Position numbers and translations under genes: made by a program
The notes under the pieces: model-generated
The model's database searches: none
Told to the model about the DNA's origin: nothing
The model's input: the letters and a program-made list of their open reading frames with translations, nothing else
In this document: positions 19,199-31,618 of the stretch, piece by piece
Layout of the letters: each line of letters begins with the position of its first letter
How positions within the stretch are numbered: the first letter of the stretch is position 1
NCBI RefSeq assembly: GCF_001661345.1
Contig: NW_017962915.1
Span: 995,657-1,059,656, forward strand
DNA: 64,000 bases
DNA from: Ascoidea rubescens DSM 1968
Taxonomy: Eukaryota > Ascomycota > Saccharomycetes > Ascoideales > Ascoideaceae
Direction: 5' to 3'

Positions 19199-20719
19199 TT
19201 ATATATAAGGACTTTCTTCGACTAACATATTACGAGAAAATAAAAGACGTTTAGCTCTTTCGTCATCACCTTCATTTTGATTTTGATTTTGATTTTGATT
19301 TTGGTTTTGAGAAATGTCGCGATTTAAAGGTTGTTGTTGTGGCTGTTGTACTTGTTGCACTTGATCTTGTTTTCTATAAACTTTATTGTCAGTAATTTTT
19401 TTTGAAGTAATAGGGGTTCTAAACAAAGCGAGTTCATCTCTTTGTTTTGAAACAGTATTGTGAGGATTATCATACCATTGATCAATTTTTCTAGAGGCGC
19501 CATTTTCAGTTGCCAAAGGGATAAAGGCTCTATTTGGAGATTTGAAATAGACAATTTGGCCCTTTTGACCATCAGGGATTATCATTTTTCTAGGAAAACC
19601 TACTTGGTTGTCAGGTTCTAATGGGGATTGTTTAGGTAGGGTGTTGAGTACTTGATTTTTTGGAGCATTTGGTAATAGGATGTTATTTTGGATGATATTA
19701 TTTTGGTTAATTTGGTTATTATTTTGGTTATTATTTTGGTTAATTTGGTTGTTATTATTTTGATTGTTATTATTTTGGTTGGGCAATTGGGATTGTTTAG
19801 ATTGATCATCCTTTTGAGCCTCGATTGTGTGTTGGAATTTGAAGATGGTCCAGTCAAAGACGTAGTCATATCTGTATTCTTCTCTTATGAATAGTTCTCT
19901 GAACATTCTTCTTAGGAAGTTATAATCAGGTTTGTCTTCGAATCTTAAGTGTCTTGTGTATTCTAAATAGTGGGCAAATTCAGTTGGCAAACCTCTGGTT
20001 AGAGATTCGGAGGAGCAGGATAATTTTTTTTCCATTATTCTATCGTATTTTTGTCTTTTTGTTGCAGCTTTTAGACCTTGCCAAGGTAAAGAACCTCTGC
20101 AAAAGTAGATTAGAACGTAGGCTAAGGATTCCAAGTCATCTCTTCTTGACTGTTCGATACCTAGATGAGTGTTGACCGAGGCATATCTTGCAGTACCAGT
20201 CAAGTTTTTATTTTCTTTGTAGGGGATGTGGACTCTTGATCTTGGTTCTCTGTATTTTTTGGCGAGACCAAAGTCGATGACATAAACAACGGAGCCTCTT
20301 CTGCCTATGCCCATGAGGAAATTATCAGGTTTGATATCTCGATGGAGATAGCATTTGGCGTGGATGTATTCCAAACGGCTGATGAGCTGGTCAGCTAGAA
20401 GGAGAACGGTTTTGAAGGAGAATTTTCTGCCACAGTAGTTGAACAAGTCTTCCAAGGAGGGACCCAAGAGATCGATAACCATGGCATTATAATCACATTC
20501 GGTGCCCATCCATCTAACAAAGGGAATACCTACACCACCACCAAGAGTTCTGTATATTCTCGACTCGTAGTGAAGTTGAGGGTGTTTTGTAGCGATGTTT
20601 TCCAATTTGATGGCAACTTCTTCACCGGTGATGATGTTCACACCTAGATAAATATCACCAAAAGAACCAGAACCAATTTTACGGCCAATACGGTATTTTC
20701 TGCCAACGCGCAAGTCCAT
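19199..20719 (-). CDS. HRR25: casein kinase 1 delta/epsilon type, Hrr25
   Basis: 506 residues. A CK1 kinase domain spans about 1-290. The Gly loop [12 protein letters not shown], the HRDIKPDNF catalytic loop, DFG and the CK1 signature [19 protein letters not shown] followed by RRDDLES are all present. LPWQGLKA lies downstream. The N terminus [16 protein letters not shown] is that of Hrr25 rather than Yck1/Yck2, which also carry a C-terminal CC lipidation site absent here. The C-terminal 210 residues are Asn/Gln-rich with an NQ repeat (19275-19310). Hrr25 acts in ribosome biogenesis, vesicle traffic, autophagy and meiotic monopolin function. No CTG codon was found in the gene. Confidence 0.94.
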   Translation of the reverse strand: MDLRVGRKYRIGRKIGSGSFGDIYLGVNIITGEEVAIKLENIATKHPQLHYESRIYRTLGGGVGIPFVRWMGTECDYNAMVIDLLGPSLEDLFNYCGRKFSFKTVLLLADQLISRLEYIHAKCYLHRDIKPDNFLMGIGRRGSVVYVIDFGLAKKYREPRSRVHIPYKENKNLTGTARYASVNTHLGIEQSRRDDLESLAYVLIYFCRGSLPWQGLKAATKRQKYDRIMEKKLSCSSESLTRGLPTEFAHYLEYTRHLRFEDKPDYNFLRRMFRELFIREEYRYDYVFDWTIFKFQHTIEAQKDDQSKQSQLPNQNNNNQNNNNQINQNNNQNNNQINQNNIIQNNILLPNAPKNQVLNTLPKQSPLEPDNQVGFPRKMIIPDGQKGQIVYFKSPNRAFIPLATENGASRKIDQWYDNPHNTVSKQRDELALFRTPITSKKITDNKVYRKQDQVQQVQQPQQQPLNRDISQNQNQNQNQNQNEGDDERAKRLLFSRNMLVEESPYI

Positions 20720-21941
20720 GTTAAATGTTAAGTAGTCACACTGCTGAAGGCAAATAGAGATGTTAACGATAGATGATAGACGATAGATAATAGAGATGTA
20801 TACAATAGCAGCAGTAAGAATACGGACGCCAGTAGTAGATAGTCAATGTGATGGGTGTATTGATAAAGATATTGATAAGCTATTAGATAGACAGCCTGGA
20901 TGGGAGGGCTAGAGAGATATGGAGCAGGGTTCAAGGAAGGAGATATGGGAGTAGGAGAGAGAGAACAGTGGTAAGCACCTGTGGAGGCTGTAGACGATGG
21001 AGAGAAAAGCCTGGGATGGTGGGAGAAAGAGAAAAGTGTTGGGGAGAAGCAGAAACAGAAGCAAAAGCTGAAGGAACAACAGCAGCACCATTTATAAAGC
21101 GGCAGAGTGGTGGAAACTGGGAAAATTTTACTCCAGCGCTGGTACAAAGCCAGGGGCAAACAGCTGCGCCAGAGTCCTGTTTCTGAAGGGGCAGTGTTTG
21201 TCTGTGCTGAGTCTGCGCTTACGTGGCTCACCAGAGGGTCTGTTTTTAAAAGGGAGATTTCACGTGCGCTGGGAAGAGTCAGCGTCGCCCCAGCAGCGCG
21301 TCAGAACCATTCTGATGAGCGTGTCAGGTGACCGCTGCGTGATGTTTAAGACCGTCTGTGCGGTGCTTTTTGTGCAAGCATCACGTGTGGCGGAGGAAAA
21401 GCGCAAGAGGAAAAAGACAGGCAAGAGGTAGTTTTATTCAACGTTAGTGGTGCCAAATCGTTATAAAAGCGGGTCCAGAGCCTTTCGTGGGCTATTTTTG
21501 CCTTTTGTATTATGTGCTTCTTCCTCCTGACTGTTTTTGTAGTTGAGAGCAGTTTCAGTTTCAGTTTCCGTTTCAGTTCCAGTCCACACCCAGTTTCCGT
21601 TGTGTTTGCCTCCAGTTCTGTCCGTTATCAGTTCCACTGCATCACTTCCAGTTCTGCTGCAGTTTTCAGTTGAGTTTTTTTTTTCAACAAACGAAAATTT
21701 TTTTATTTTTGAAGAGTAACAATAATTTCTGCTATTTTTCAACACTAAAATCCCAGAGATTTAAAATCAATCAATCAATTAACAAACTACTCAATCAATT
21801 TTAAATCGCAACAACCTGTTTTAATTTAACATTTCCTGCTTTTTTTTAACTTTCACACATCACAACTCGTTTATATTAGTATCCTAATTATATATATTCC
21901 ACTTATAATCTAGTCGATACTTAATTAATAATCCACTTAAA
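20720..21941. promoter_or_regulatory. divergent promoter HRR25 / UBP3 with GC island
   Basis: 1.2 kb. A GC-rich island covers about 21090-21400 with CACGTG at 21261-21266 and 21382-21387. A TTTATAAA lies near 21090 (HRR25 side) and a TATAAAA at 21472-21478 (UBP3 side). CAGTTTC-type repeats lie at 21547-21600. Pyrimidine-rich sequence leads into the UBP3 ATG. The Cys- and Phe-rich minus-strand ORF at 20728-21231 is treated as spurious. Confidence 0.45.
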
Positions 21942-22640
21942 ATGACCCAATCAACTTCTTTTATTTCTTCCAACTCATTAAAGAGCAAACAAACAAATAT
22001 TAATAATAATAACAATGATAATAATAATAATAATAATAATAACAACAACAACAACAACAATAATAATGAAAATGTCTCAAATACAAATCGCACTTCTCGT
22101 TACGACAGCTACAGACAATCTTTACTATCAAATAACGTAACTCCATTCACAACTTCTCAAATTAACCATAATAACCACAACCTTTTCAATCCTAATCCTA
22201 ATCTTAACCACTCTCATAACAACTATCCTCATTTAAATCCTCATTATAACCCTCATATTCCTCATAATCCTTATTACAACACTAACACTAATACTAATAC
22301 TAATACTAACACTAACAACAACAACACCAGTACAAATACTACTAACACTAATAATAACATCAATATTAATAGCAACACCGATACTGCTAATACTAGTCCA
22401 ATCTACACAAATATCAACCCAAACAACAGCATAAACCCATACTACTACCATCCTATCGACCCAGCTTTTATGATGGGTTACAACTATTCTTATTCCATAA
22501 ATAATGTAAATATCTCAAACAACCAATCTCCAATCTTAATACCTCCCACTTTAATACCTTCAAATCAGCAGCATCAACCTCAGCAATTTCAACAACCACA
22601 ACCACAAATAAATAATAACAACAATAATAATAATAACACA

Positions 22641-22677
<37 letters not shown>

Positions 22678-25600
22678 CTAATACTAATACTAATAACAAT
22701 CCTAATATCAACGCTAATATCAATGCTAACACCATTGCTAATTCAAATAATAACAATAACACCGATAATATACTGTACTATAATTCCAATCCTAATTTAC
22801 AAAATCTACATAATATACCCAATTTCACAAATATCAATATTCCTCATATTCAAAACAACTCAAATAACTCAAATAACTCAAATAACTCATATAGATATAA
22901 CAATCGAAAATTATCTAATAATATCAACAATACTAATCCTAATATCAATAATAATCAAATAAATAAAAAGAAAATCTTGTACTCAAATAATCATAAAAAT
23001 ATTCACTATACTAATGACAACATTAAAAATAACAACATAAAGCCATTAATATCCAATAACAATAACAATAATAATAATAACTTTGTTAATAACTTCAATT
23101 CTTCTATAGATTCTTTACCTAATAACCCTTCAACTCATAACAACAATATAACTCAAGATAACACTAAAAATACTACAATCATTGATCACAACCAAATTTC
23201 AGTAATTCCATCCTCGATAAACTCACCCTCGATAAACTCACCCTCGATAAACTCACCTTCAATACACTCATCCTCAATAAATTCACCCTCAATAAATTCA
23301 TCCTCAATAAATTCACCCTCAATAAATTCACCCTCAATAAATTCAGATTTTATTGATTCAAATCTAATAACTTCACACTCACACTCAACTTCAACCTCAA
23401 ACTCAAACTCAAACTCAAACTCTGGCTCGATTACAACTATCGAATCAAATTCAGAATCAATCACTGAATCGATTAACGAATCGCTCACTTCTCACTCTTC
23501 AGCTACTTCAATAGATTCTTCAATCAATAATAAATTAAACAGCTTGACTCAATCAAATGGTTTTATTACCAAAGACTCAAAAACTAATCAATCAACAAGT
23601 AACTACTCAGCAACTAATCAATCAACTAATAACCACTCAATTAACCATTTTAATGAAATTTTAATCAAATATCCTTTATTTTTCAATACAAACAAAACGG
23701 AATTTTCTTTATACAAAACAAAGACTAAAGTCTTGACTAAAAATAAGAAATTGAATAAACTAAACTCAAACGAGATCAAAAGTGAAGTGAAATTTGAAGT
23801 TGAAACTCAAATTGAAACTCAAATTGAAACTAATGTCAAAACTAAAACTGAAACTATTGATAATAAACTTAAAAGTACTGAAAATAAAATAATAAAGAAA
23901 GAGACTGAAGTTGAAAGTAAAATTGAGCCTAGAGTGATTGATTTCAATGAAATTGATTCCTATAATGAAAGTGATCTAAGTACTGAAAATAATGAAAAAA
24001 ATGAAAAAAATGAAACTTCAGTAAAAATGACTTGGTCTGCTGTTGTGAAGAAATCTATTAAGAATGAGCCTAAAAATGAACATAAAAATGAGCCTAGAAA
24101 TGAATCTAAAACGGGTAAAGAAGAAGCTTTAAACGAGGAAAATAATAGCAAAAAAGTTGTCGCTAACAATACTAGAAGAAGAAGCAAGTCCCCTAGAGGG
24201 TATAGTGATAACCATAGTACTTTTGATAATAGTAATTATGGATATAAAAACGGTATTTATGGCAATAATAATATACCAATTGAATCGATTGGATCGATTA
24301 TACTAAGAATAATGCACCAAATTAACAAAGAGGAGATTTATTCAAAAAGAGGGAATATTCAACCACATGGATTGATCAATAGTGGGAACAACTGTTTCAT
24401 TTCATCTATTATTCAGATTTTATTGTACTGTAAACCATTTTATAATATTATTAGGCTAATTGGTGATAAGAGTATATTTTATTTAGGAGGAAGTAATGGA
24501 AAGGGAAGTGATAGTAAGACGCCTATTATTAATAGTATAATTAATTTATTTGAGGAATTTAAGGACAGTAATGGGTATAATGATGATGAAGAAGATGATG
24601 ATGAGGATGGAGAATTTGGAGAAGCGATTAGCGCCGAAAGCTTTTACCGAAGCATTTACAAGCATCCTAGATTCAACCATCTAGTTAAGGGGGAGCAAGA
24701 AGATGCCGAAGAGTTTATGACGTTTTTATTGGAGATTATTCATGAGGAGAGTATTGAGTCTGTTAAAGGATTGCAAAAGGAGGAGATTAATAAGTTGGTA
24801 GACAGTATCCGAGTGGATAAGAGTGAGCGAAAAGACGAGAAGAAAGTACGAGAGATCAATTTGATTCAAAACAAGGTTATTAATAGTGTGGAGGTTCTTA
24901 CAGGAGAAAGATTTGAAAGCGATGCGGGCGTTAAGTTCAATAGAAAGAAAATTGAAGACGATAATAATGATAGTAATGAAGATGATAATGAAGACGAAGA
25001 TGGATGGAATACTGTTAGTAAAAAGAAAATGAGAAATGGCAATAGAAATAAAGTTGAAGAAAATAAAAGAAACTATGAACCGTCTATAATTAGTCAAATA
25101 TTCGAGGGCGAGTTTTGTTCTGTAATTGATTTGAATGATAATAAGAAGTCTATAAAGATTGATCCATTTCAACATATCCAATTGGATATTTCAGATGAAC
25201 GAGTTGAAAGTATTGAAGATGGGTTCAAATTGCTAAGTGAACGAGAAGATATTAACTACCGAATTAAAGAGGTGAATAAGGATAATAGACAAGAAGAAGA
25301 AGTTGAGATTTCAACCAAGAAACAAACATTGATTAATAAGTTGCCACAGGTGTTGGTTGTTCAATTGAAGAGATTTTCGTACAGCAACAGCAAGGTTGGG
25401 GGAATAGAAAAGTCATGCAAGAGCATCACATTTGACAGCGAATTGAAGATACCAGAAGAATGCCTATCGAAGAATGGGCAATTGAGAAAAGACGGTAGTC
25501 AATACAGGTTATCGGGAGTTGTATATCATCATGGAAACAGTGCAAATGGAGGACATTATACAGCTGATGTGCTAAGAAGCGAGAGCAAGTGGATCCGAAT

Positions 25601-25709
25601 TGACGACACATACATAAGTAAAGTGAAGAACGAGGAGGTTATCAACCGGTTCAGCCATAAGGACAACTTGAGAAGCGCGTATATATTGATGTACGAAAAA
25701 GTGTTGTAG
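21942..25709 (+). CDS. UBP3: ubiquitin-specific protease Ubp3
   Basis: 1255 residues. The N-terminal 770 are low complexity (poly-Asn, Ser/Thr, and a 15-bp SINSP minisatellite). The C-terminal peptidase C19 domain begins near 800. The Cys box GLINSGNNCFISS places the nucleophile at Cys818. A His box GGHYTADV puts the catalytic His at about 1205, followed by RIDDTYI (Asp 1221/1222). LPQVLVVQLKRFSY is the conserved domain strand. An acidic Asp/Glu-rich insertion interrupts the catalytic domain near 1005-1030. Domain order and motifs match Ubp3/USP10. With Bre5 that enzyme deubiquitinates COPII and ribosomal targets and acts in ribophagy. The last 120 codons are GC-richer than the rest. One in-frame CTG was seen (22773), in the Asn-rich part. 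Confidence 0.85.
23211..23345 (+). repeat. 15-bp coding minisatellite (SINSP) in UBP3
   Basis: Nine tandem 15-bp units of the type TCAATAAATTCACCC, in frame, encoding residues about 424-468. The first three units carry GATAAAC and the later ones AATAAAT, suggesting block expansion. Confidence 0.9.
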
Positions 25710-25865
25710 CGAGATAGTGCTGCACATCTGTATTATTTATTGTATAGAATTGATTATTCAATCGTGTTTGTCAGTAGTTTAGTTCTTGAATGTATTTGTG
25801 ATGAATGAATTTGAAATTGAGATTTGCTGCCCAATGTAAAAACAGCCGCTGGAAGCAAAAACAAA

Positions 25866-25937
25866 TGCCGTTCCCAGGAATCGAACCTGGGTTTCTTCGG
25901 CCACAACGAAGTGTACTTACCACTATACTAGAACGGC
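25866..25937 (-). tRNA. tRNA-His (GTG)
   Basis: The reverse complement starts GCCGTTC and its 7-bp acceptor pairs with GAACGGC, giving a 72-nt gene with discriminator A. The A box TAGTATAGTGG, anticodon loop TTGTGGC (anticodon GTG) and T arm with GGTTCGATTCC are intact. There is no intron. A T5 run on the minus strand at 25856-25860 is the Pol III terminator. As in other eukaryotes, G-1 would be added after transcription. Confidence 0.97.
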
Positions 25938-25940
25938 GCG

Positions 25941-27369
25941 GAACACATCTGACCGGAGTTGGTTAGTGTCAGACCACGTGAAGCCTGTGCAGTTTGGCTG
26001 TGCCGTTGCTGGAGGTATCACATGTGCAATACACGCGCGCAACACGTGCAAGCGCGGATATGCGGACGGCGCGAGAAGACGGGCGTGACCAGATTGTTAG
26101 CGGATGGATGACCGCGTCACGCGTCTGGCGCTAGGCGGGGCGAGACAGGCCAGCTGAAAAAGGCAGGCGTCCGCCGCGACAGCAGGAGCTGCTCCGGCTC
26201 TTGCACGTGCTGGATGCAGCCGGGGCTCTTTTTCCGGTGCTGGCGGTGGCCGAAACAAGGAATTTGCCTTAGGAACACGTGCATCGATGCCCCAGGTTCG
26301 GAAGAACAGAGCGTCGGTATTCCAGTACTCTCCAATATTCCATTCTACTATCCCAATATTCTATTGCAATCTCCCAAACCACCACCACTGTCATGATAAT
26401 CCCCATATCTCTCTTCTGTTTGCTTGCCCTGAGTTGTCTTTTTTCCTACACTCCTGCTTCTTTCCCAGGTGGTTGCTTTTCGAGCTCTTCTTCCTTTTTT
26501 TCTTCCCCTTTCCAGCTACTTTTTGGGTTTGAATCCATCTGCTATTTACCTTTTTCTAACGGCAATTTATATGAAAATTGAACATCAAATCCTGTTTTTT
26601 TTCAATCAATCATTTTCTCTCTTCAATCAACTTTATCCCCAGAATTTATTCCACTACTATCCATCTCTACTATTATCATTGTCACTCGGTATAACAACAA
26701 TAATAATAGCAATACTGATTCCATATACACTCTGAGATATATATATCCATATATATATCAATTGTATATATATCTATTTGGATATTCTTCTTTTCATTTC
26801 AATTTAAAAGAAAACAAAAAAAAGCACATTTAAAAAAAGCCTCAAATCTTAATTCTATTATATTCTAAATTACGGTATTTATAAATTCTATTATAAAATT
26901 TTATAACAAAATTTTATATCACTTTCATTATTATTATTATCGTTACTATTACTGTTACTATTAGTATTAGTATTAGTATTACCATTACTATTGCGATCAC
27001 TATTACTATTGGTAGTTTGGGTTTTTTCTTTTAAACCATATCTTAGTTTATATTTTATAAAATATATTTGGTAAAATATATTTCATTAAATATACCTCAT
27101 TAAATGTATTATTTATTTTCATTTCCTTCTTTATCTTTATCTCTATCATTATCTATAACGCTTATACTTATCCCAATTTTATCATACCATATCATATCAT
27201 AATTCTATACTCATCTTTATCCTTTCGTCTATTTACATAATAACGGTAACAATAATAATATTATAATAATAACAACAATAATAATAATAGAAAGCAATAA
27301 TAACGATAAAAGTAAAATTAATAATAGAAAGCAATAATAACAATATAAATAATAACAACAATAACAATA
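25941..27369. promoter_or_regulatory. upstream region of DUF1752 gene: CACGTG-rich GC island then AT-rich leader
   Basis: A GC-rich island (25941-26300) contains four CACGTG E-boxes at 25975-25980, 26043-26048, 26204-26209 and 26276-26281. Such sites are bound by Cbf1, Pho4 or Tye7 type factors in yeasts. From 26330 the sequence becomes pyrimidine-rich, then very AT-rich with TATATA runs (26737-26775) and ATTACTATT/AATAATA microsatellites up to the ATG at 27370. The overlapping small ORFs at 26200-26735 are not supported as genes. Confidence 0.5.
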
Positions 27370-30300
27370 ATGTGGAATAATCATGGTTATAAATCATCCT
27401 CTAATAATGATAACATAACTCTCTTTCAATTTAATCCCTCTCTCAATCTAAACCAAAATCTAGACATCTCTTTCAACGACATCTTAAAAATCTGGAATGG
27501 TCTAATTAAATTTCAAAACTTCATCAACAATGGCCAACGACTAGAATACCTCTCCTGGAGAATCCTAAACAAAAACTTCATAAACCAAAAGAACAATAAC
27601 GATAACAAAAAAAAAAAAAAATTCAAATTCAATCTAGATCAAAACGACTTCAACTCAATTCTCAAAATATCTGAAAAAAATTCTGACTTCCTTTACCAAC
27701 CCTCTAAAGACAAAGACAAAGAAAGAGAAAAAGAAAGAGAAAAAGAAAAAGAAAAAGATAAATCAATCCCAAACCATCCCTCTCACCCCCAAAGACCAAA
27801 ATTTAAACGTAACAACAGCTCCAAATCTTCTCTCAAATCAACCAAATCAACCAAATCTCTACAAAACTTATCAAGAAACTCCTCTCAAAACTCAATATCA
27901 ATCTCACAACCAACTTCAAATCCAAACTCAAATCCAACTTCAAATTCAAACTCACAATCAAACTTATCAAACTTAAATCTACCCATCATAAACAACAAAT
28001 CTTTCACTCTAACAAAATCAGAAGTTCACCACTTTTCAAAACTAATAAACAATCTCGATGACTCAAAAAAGGATCTTCCCTTCTCTTCTAAAAATCAACT
28101 AAAAAATCTGCAAAAGTTTCAACAAAAATATCAAAAATTTCAACAAAATAATAACGATAATAATGATAATAATGATAATAATAATAACGATAACAATAAT
28201 AATAACAATAATAAAAATAATAAAAATATCCAAATTAACCAAAATCTAATTACTTCTTCCAAAAATGATTACATACAGCGTAGCGCCATCTTTGATATAA
28301 TGAATTATCAACCTCAAAAGAATAAACTCAATAGAACTGTATCCTATGATGGCTTTTCAAATCAAAATTTCTATTCAAATGATAATAATGATAACAATAG
28401 AAACAACAGTAATAATAATAATAACAGTGTTAATAATAATAATAACGGTAATAATAATAACATCAACAATATCAACAATAATATAACCGCCAATATATCT
28501 CAAAATTTGGTCCAAAATTTATCTCAAAATTTAAACGTCAACACAAAGGATTCAATTATATACCTCTCAAAATTAAATAGAAGCAAAAGTCTTGCCAATG
28601 TCAAAACTTTCCAAAAAATCCCCTTGAATTACAACAAAATCAGCAACCCACCAAATATCAAATCTGGTGCTCTCAATTTTAAAAACCAGGTTGAAAATGA
28701 AATCAAAATCGTTAATCCATCAAACAAATCAAATGATGTCTTCAAATTTCAGGACTTGATCGAAGTAGATGAAGAAGAAGACGACGATGATGACGATGAT
28801 GATGAAACTATAAGTCCTGGCACTATATTGGATTCAAGAATTAAATTCAAAAAGAAACATTCAAATTTAAATAACAATAATAACCAAATTCAAAATAACT
28901 TTCAAAAAAATTTCCAGAATAATCCCCAGAATAAAATTGCCGCTTTAAATACATCTTCAAAGATTAGTCAATATCCTAAAATTACAAATAATAAATCAGT
29001 TTTTAATAATAATAACAACAACAACAACAACAACTTGAAACTCTCGGTTAATACCTTTAAAAGACCCAATCCTCATGACAAATACAATCTCAACAACGAG
29101 CCAAATAAGGCAAAACTTACTAAAAATCTCAAGTTTAACAACGAAAAAGTCAGCATCTACATTGAAGATACAAATCCTCAAACAGCTAACAATCAAAAAA
29201 ATGATAAAAAAATATTTTATCTTGAAAGCTCTCCATCTCCTGCTGATTCAGAATTAGCAAGTCCAATTCAAACTTCTTTGAAACTCATCTCAAACTTATC
29301 CCAAAATAATAAACAAATACATTCTCATTCTCCCTTGCAAAATGTATCAACTATTCAAAATTATAATCAAAATCAAAATCAAAAATTATCACATTTCCCT
29401 GATAAACTAAATAATATCAATCTATCTCCAAACACTAGAGGCAACAAATTAAACTTATTGTTCAATAACCATCCTACGTTAACAGATACTACCAACAACA
29501 AACATAATCAATATAACTCAATTTCAGAAGTCATTGACAGAAATGATCCAGCTAGAGAGTATAAAGAATATACAAAGGAAATCGATGATGATTCTTCTAA
29601 CGATGAAGATGTTAAATTAACACCATATAATAATGTCATTAGTAATAATAACAAAAGTAATAACAATAGTAATATCAATACTAACAATAATGATAACAAC
29701 AATGATAACAACAACAAAAACAACAATAATAATAATAATAATAATAATAACAAAAGAAATAGCACAGTCAGTGAAAAATCTGATTTTTCAAGCTCGCTTT
29801 TATCTCATAACACTAGAAACAATAAACTGCCCACTCTTAATTCAAAACAAGCAAATCTAAAGGCTCCTCAAGAATCATTATTCATGAACCAACAGAGATC
29901 TACACATGGAAATAGTACAGTTATTTATTCAGACGATTCATTTTCGGATGAAGATGACGATGACGATGATGATGAAGACGGTGTATGGTGCTCAGTATCT
30001 GGTAGTGATGAAGATGAAGATGATGATGATCAATCTGATAGTCTCAATAGGAACAACGCACCTAGATCAAGCTTCAATGAGGTATTTCAAAGAACAAATA
30101 GCACCTGTAGTACCAATCAAGAAACTAAGGTATCATTATTATCCCAAAAATTACTTCACAGAAACACAATTGACAACGGGTATTTTACCTCTAATAATAA
30201 CTTGATTCGTAATCCTTATAATTTCAGAAGATCACAAGTTGATGACTCAGTTTACCAGACTTCAGGAAATAATCTTTCAAATGCTACATTATCTTCAAAT

Positions 30301-31257
30301 GTTTCCAGCAATAGCGAAAATAATGGCAACAAACCCAGATTATTACATAGATCATCAACAAGCACGACATTGATCAATGGAGGTAACTATGGCACTGGGA
30401 TGCAAATATTAGAGTTTTCTACAGTTCAACCTTCAACAAGTATTAATACTAAAATTACAACCGGAGTTTTAGATACTCCGTTTACAGATCCAGATCAATT
30501 AACAAAAAAATTAAAAAGATCTAAGTCATCATCATCAACATCATCTATTGGACAGCTATTTCGTCAAAGTTCTTTTAATAAATTGTTTCGTCTCAATTCA
30601 TCTACTAATATTGCTGCAAGTGCCCAAAATATTCTTCTGAATTATAGTGGTGGTGGTAATAATTCAAATGATAGCAAAAATAATTCCAAAGATGAAAAGC
30701 AGGAACAAAACTTTTTTACTTCATTTGGATTGAAAAAAAGTGCATCTGCAGTAACAAACGAATTGCAAAAAAGAACAAAAACAGGTCAGGTTCCTGAAAC
30801 AGTAAGAAATTTATTGCCAACTGCATACACATCTCATATGTTTCACCAACGACAAACTTCAGTAACATTATCAGCAATCGATGAAACAACTTCTCACAGT
30901 TCACAGGCTCCCGTTTTGGTTCCAGTTGCCGTTAATAATCTTAATAATAAACCCGAACAACTGAGTAAGAGTGAAGGACAAAATAAAAATGACAGTGATG
31001 ACGATAATGAAGAGTTTTTCAATAGGGAAAAAATTGAAAATCGATATAGAAATGGAATTAACACAATAGCATTTAAAAAGCGGAGCATAATTGATGATCC
31101 TCGATTGCCAAGTAGTGTTAAGCAAACATTGATTATGGGCCTTGAAAAGGATAAAGCGAAAATTGATTTTCATTTAAAAACACTTGATAGTGAGGTTAAT
31201 CTAAATCAAATATATCAAAAATGGGACTATGATAGCTACCGTGATAGAGTATGGTGA
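27370..31257 (+). CDS. large low-complexity protein with N-terminal DUF1752-like domain
   Basis: 1295 residues. Residues about 36-70 (ILKIWNGLIKFQ...NGQRLEYLSWRIL) match the fungal DUF1752 pattern of an aromatic-rich helix followed by NGxRLExLSWR. That pattern is found at the N terminus of Mks1-like and GATA-type nutrient regulators. Most of the rest is Asn/Ser/Lys-rich with Asp/Glu clusters near 470-480, 740 and 860-890. Ser/Lys motifs such as KKLKRSKSSSSTSS are phosphorylation-prone. The C-terminal 70 residues (KRSIIDDPRLPSSVKQTLIMGL to the end) look conserved, but they differ from the Mks1 C terminus. A regulatory protein is plausible. I do not assign an orthologue. The gene is intronless, and the start is the first ATG, directly before the domain. 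Confidence 0.85.
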   Translation: MWNNHGYKSSSNNDNITLFQFNPSLNLNQNLDISFNDILKIWNGLIKFQNFINNGQRLEYLSWRILNKNFINQKNNNDNKKKKKFKFNLDQNDFNSILKISEKNSDFLYQPSKDKDKEREKEREKEKEKDKSIPNHPSHPQRPKFKRNNSSKSSLKSTKSTKSLQNLSRNSSQNSISISQPTSNPNSNPTSNSNSQSNLSNLNLPIINNKSFTLTKSEVHHFSKLINNLDDSKKDLPFSSKNQLKNLQKFQQKYQKFQQNNNDNNDNNDNNNNDNNNNNNNKNNKNIQINQNLITSSKNDYIQRSAIFDIMNYQPQKNKLNRTVSYDGFSNQNFYSNDNNDNNRNNSNNNNNSVNNNNNGNNNNINNINNNITANISQNLVQNLSQNLNVNTKDSIIYLSKLNRSKSLANVKTFQKIPLNYNKISNPPNIKSGALNFKNQVENEIKIVNPSNKSNDVFKFQDLIEVDEEEDDDDDDDDETISPGTILDSRIKFKKKHSNLNNNNNQIQNNFQKNFQNNPQNKIAALNTSSKISQYPKITNNKSVFNNNNNNNNNNLKLSVNTFKRPNPHDKYNLNNEPNKAKLTKNLKFNNEKVSIYIEDTNPQTANNQKNDKKIFYLESSPSPADSELASPIQTSLKLISNLSQNNKQIHSHSPLQNVSTIQNYNQNQNQKLSHFPDKLNNINLSPNTRGNKLNLLFNNHPTLTDTTNNKHNQYNSISEVIDRNDPAREYKEYTKEIDDDSSNDEDVKLTPYNNVISNNNKSNNNSNINTNNNDNNNDNNNKNNNNNNNNNNNKRNSTVSEKSDFSSSLLSHNTRNNKLPTLNSKQANLKAPQESLFMNQQRSTHGNSTVIYSDDSFSDEDDDDDDDEDGVWCSVSGSDEDEDDDDQSDSLNRNNAPRSSFNEVFQRTNSTCSTNQETKVSLLSQKLLHRNTIDNGYFTSNNNLIRNPYNFRRSQVDDSVYQTSGNNLSNATLSSNVSSNSENNGNKPRLLHRSSTSTTLINGGNYGTGMQILEFSTVQPSTSINTKITTGVLDTPFTDPDQLTKKLKRSKSSSSTSSIGQLFRQSSFNKLFRLNSSTNIAASAQNILLNYSGGGNNSNDSKNNSKDEKQEQNFFTSFGLKKSASAVTNELQKRTKTGQVPETVRNLLPTAYTSHMFHQRQTSVTLSAIDETTSHSSQAPVLVPVAVNNLNNKPEQLSKSEGQNKNDSDDDNEEFFNREKIENRYRNGINTIAFKKRSIIDDPRLPSSVKQTLIMGLEKDKAKIDFHLKTLDSEVNLNQIYQKWDYDSYRDRVW

Positions 31258-31618
31258 TTATGATGATGAATTGTATTATAATTTTTTAATTCATTATAAA
31301 TTTTCTAATTTATGTTTTCTTTTTATTTTTTTTAATTTTATTTGATTTTATTTTTTTCAACTACTGTTTTTTAACTATTGTTTTTTGACTAAAATTTTTG
31401 ATTTCTTATTTCTTTTTAATAGTTCAAGAAAACAGAAAAAAAAAATATTGGGGGATTTATAAATTCATGCTGTAATATTCATTGCATTAGTATTTTAATT
31501 TTATTTTAATTTTAAATTTAGTTTCAATTTTAATTTTAATTTTAGTTTTAATTTTACATTACTCTTTTATTTTTATAAAATCGATAAATATCTATATAGT
31601 ATAATATAAAAAATAAAA
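31258..31618. terminator. convergent 3' region DUF1752 gene / RRP40
   Basis: 361 bp, very AT-rich, with TTTTAATTTTAATTT-type repeats (31491-31560) between convergent stops. Nothing else seen. Confidence 0.4.

Noticed and set aside
19199-20719. Kinase as Yck1/Yck2
   Set aside because: Lacks the C-terminal CC palmitoylation signal. N terminus and kinase signatures fit Hrr25.
20728-21231. 167-aa minus-strand ORF between HRR25 and UBP3
   Set aside because: Cys/Phe/Ser/Tyr-rich low-complexity translation of a purine/pyrimidine-rich promoter strand. No motif.
23211-23345. Regularly spaced repeats as a CRISPR array
   Set aside because: 15-bp units without spacers inside a eukaryotic coding frame. 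A minisatellite.
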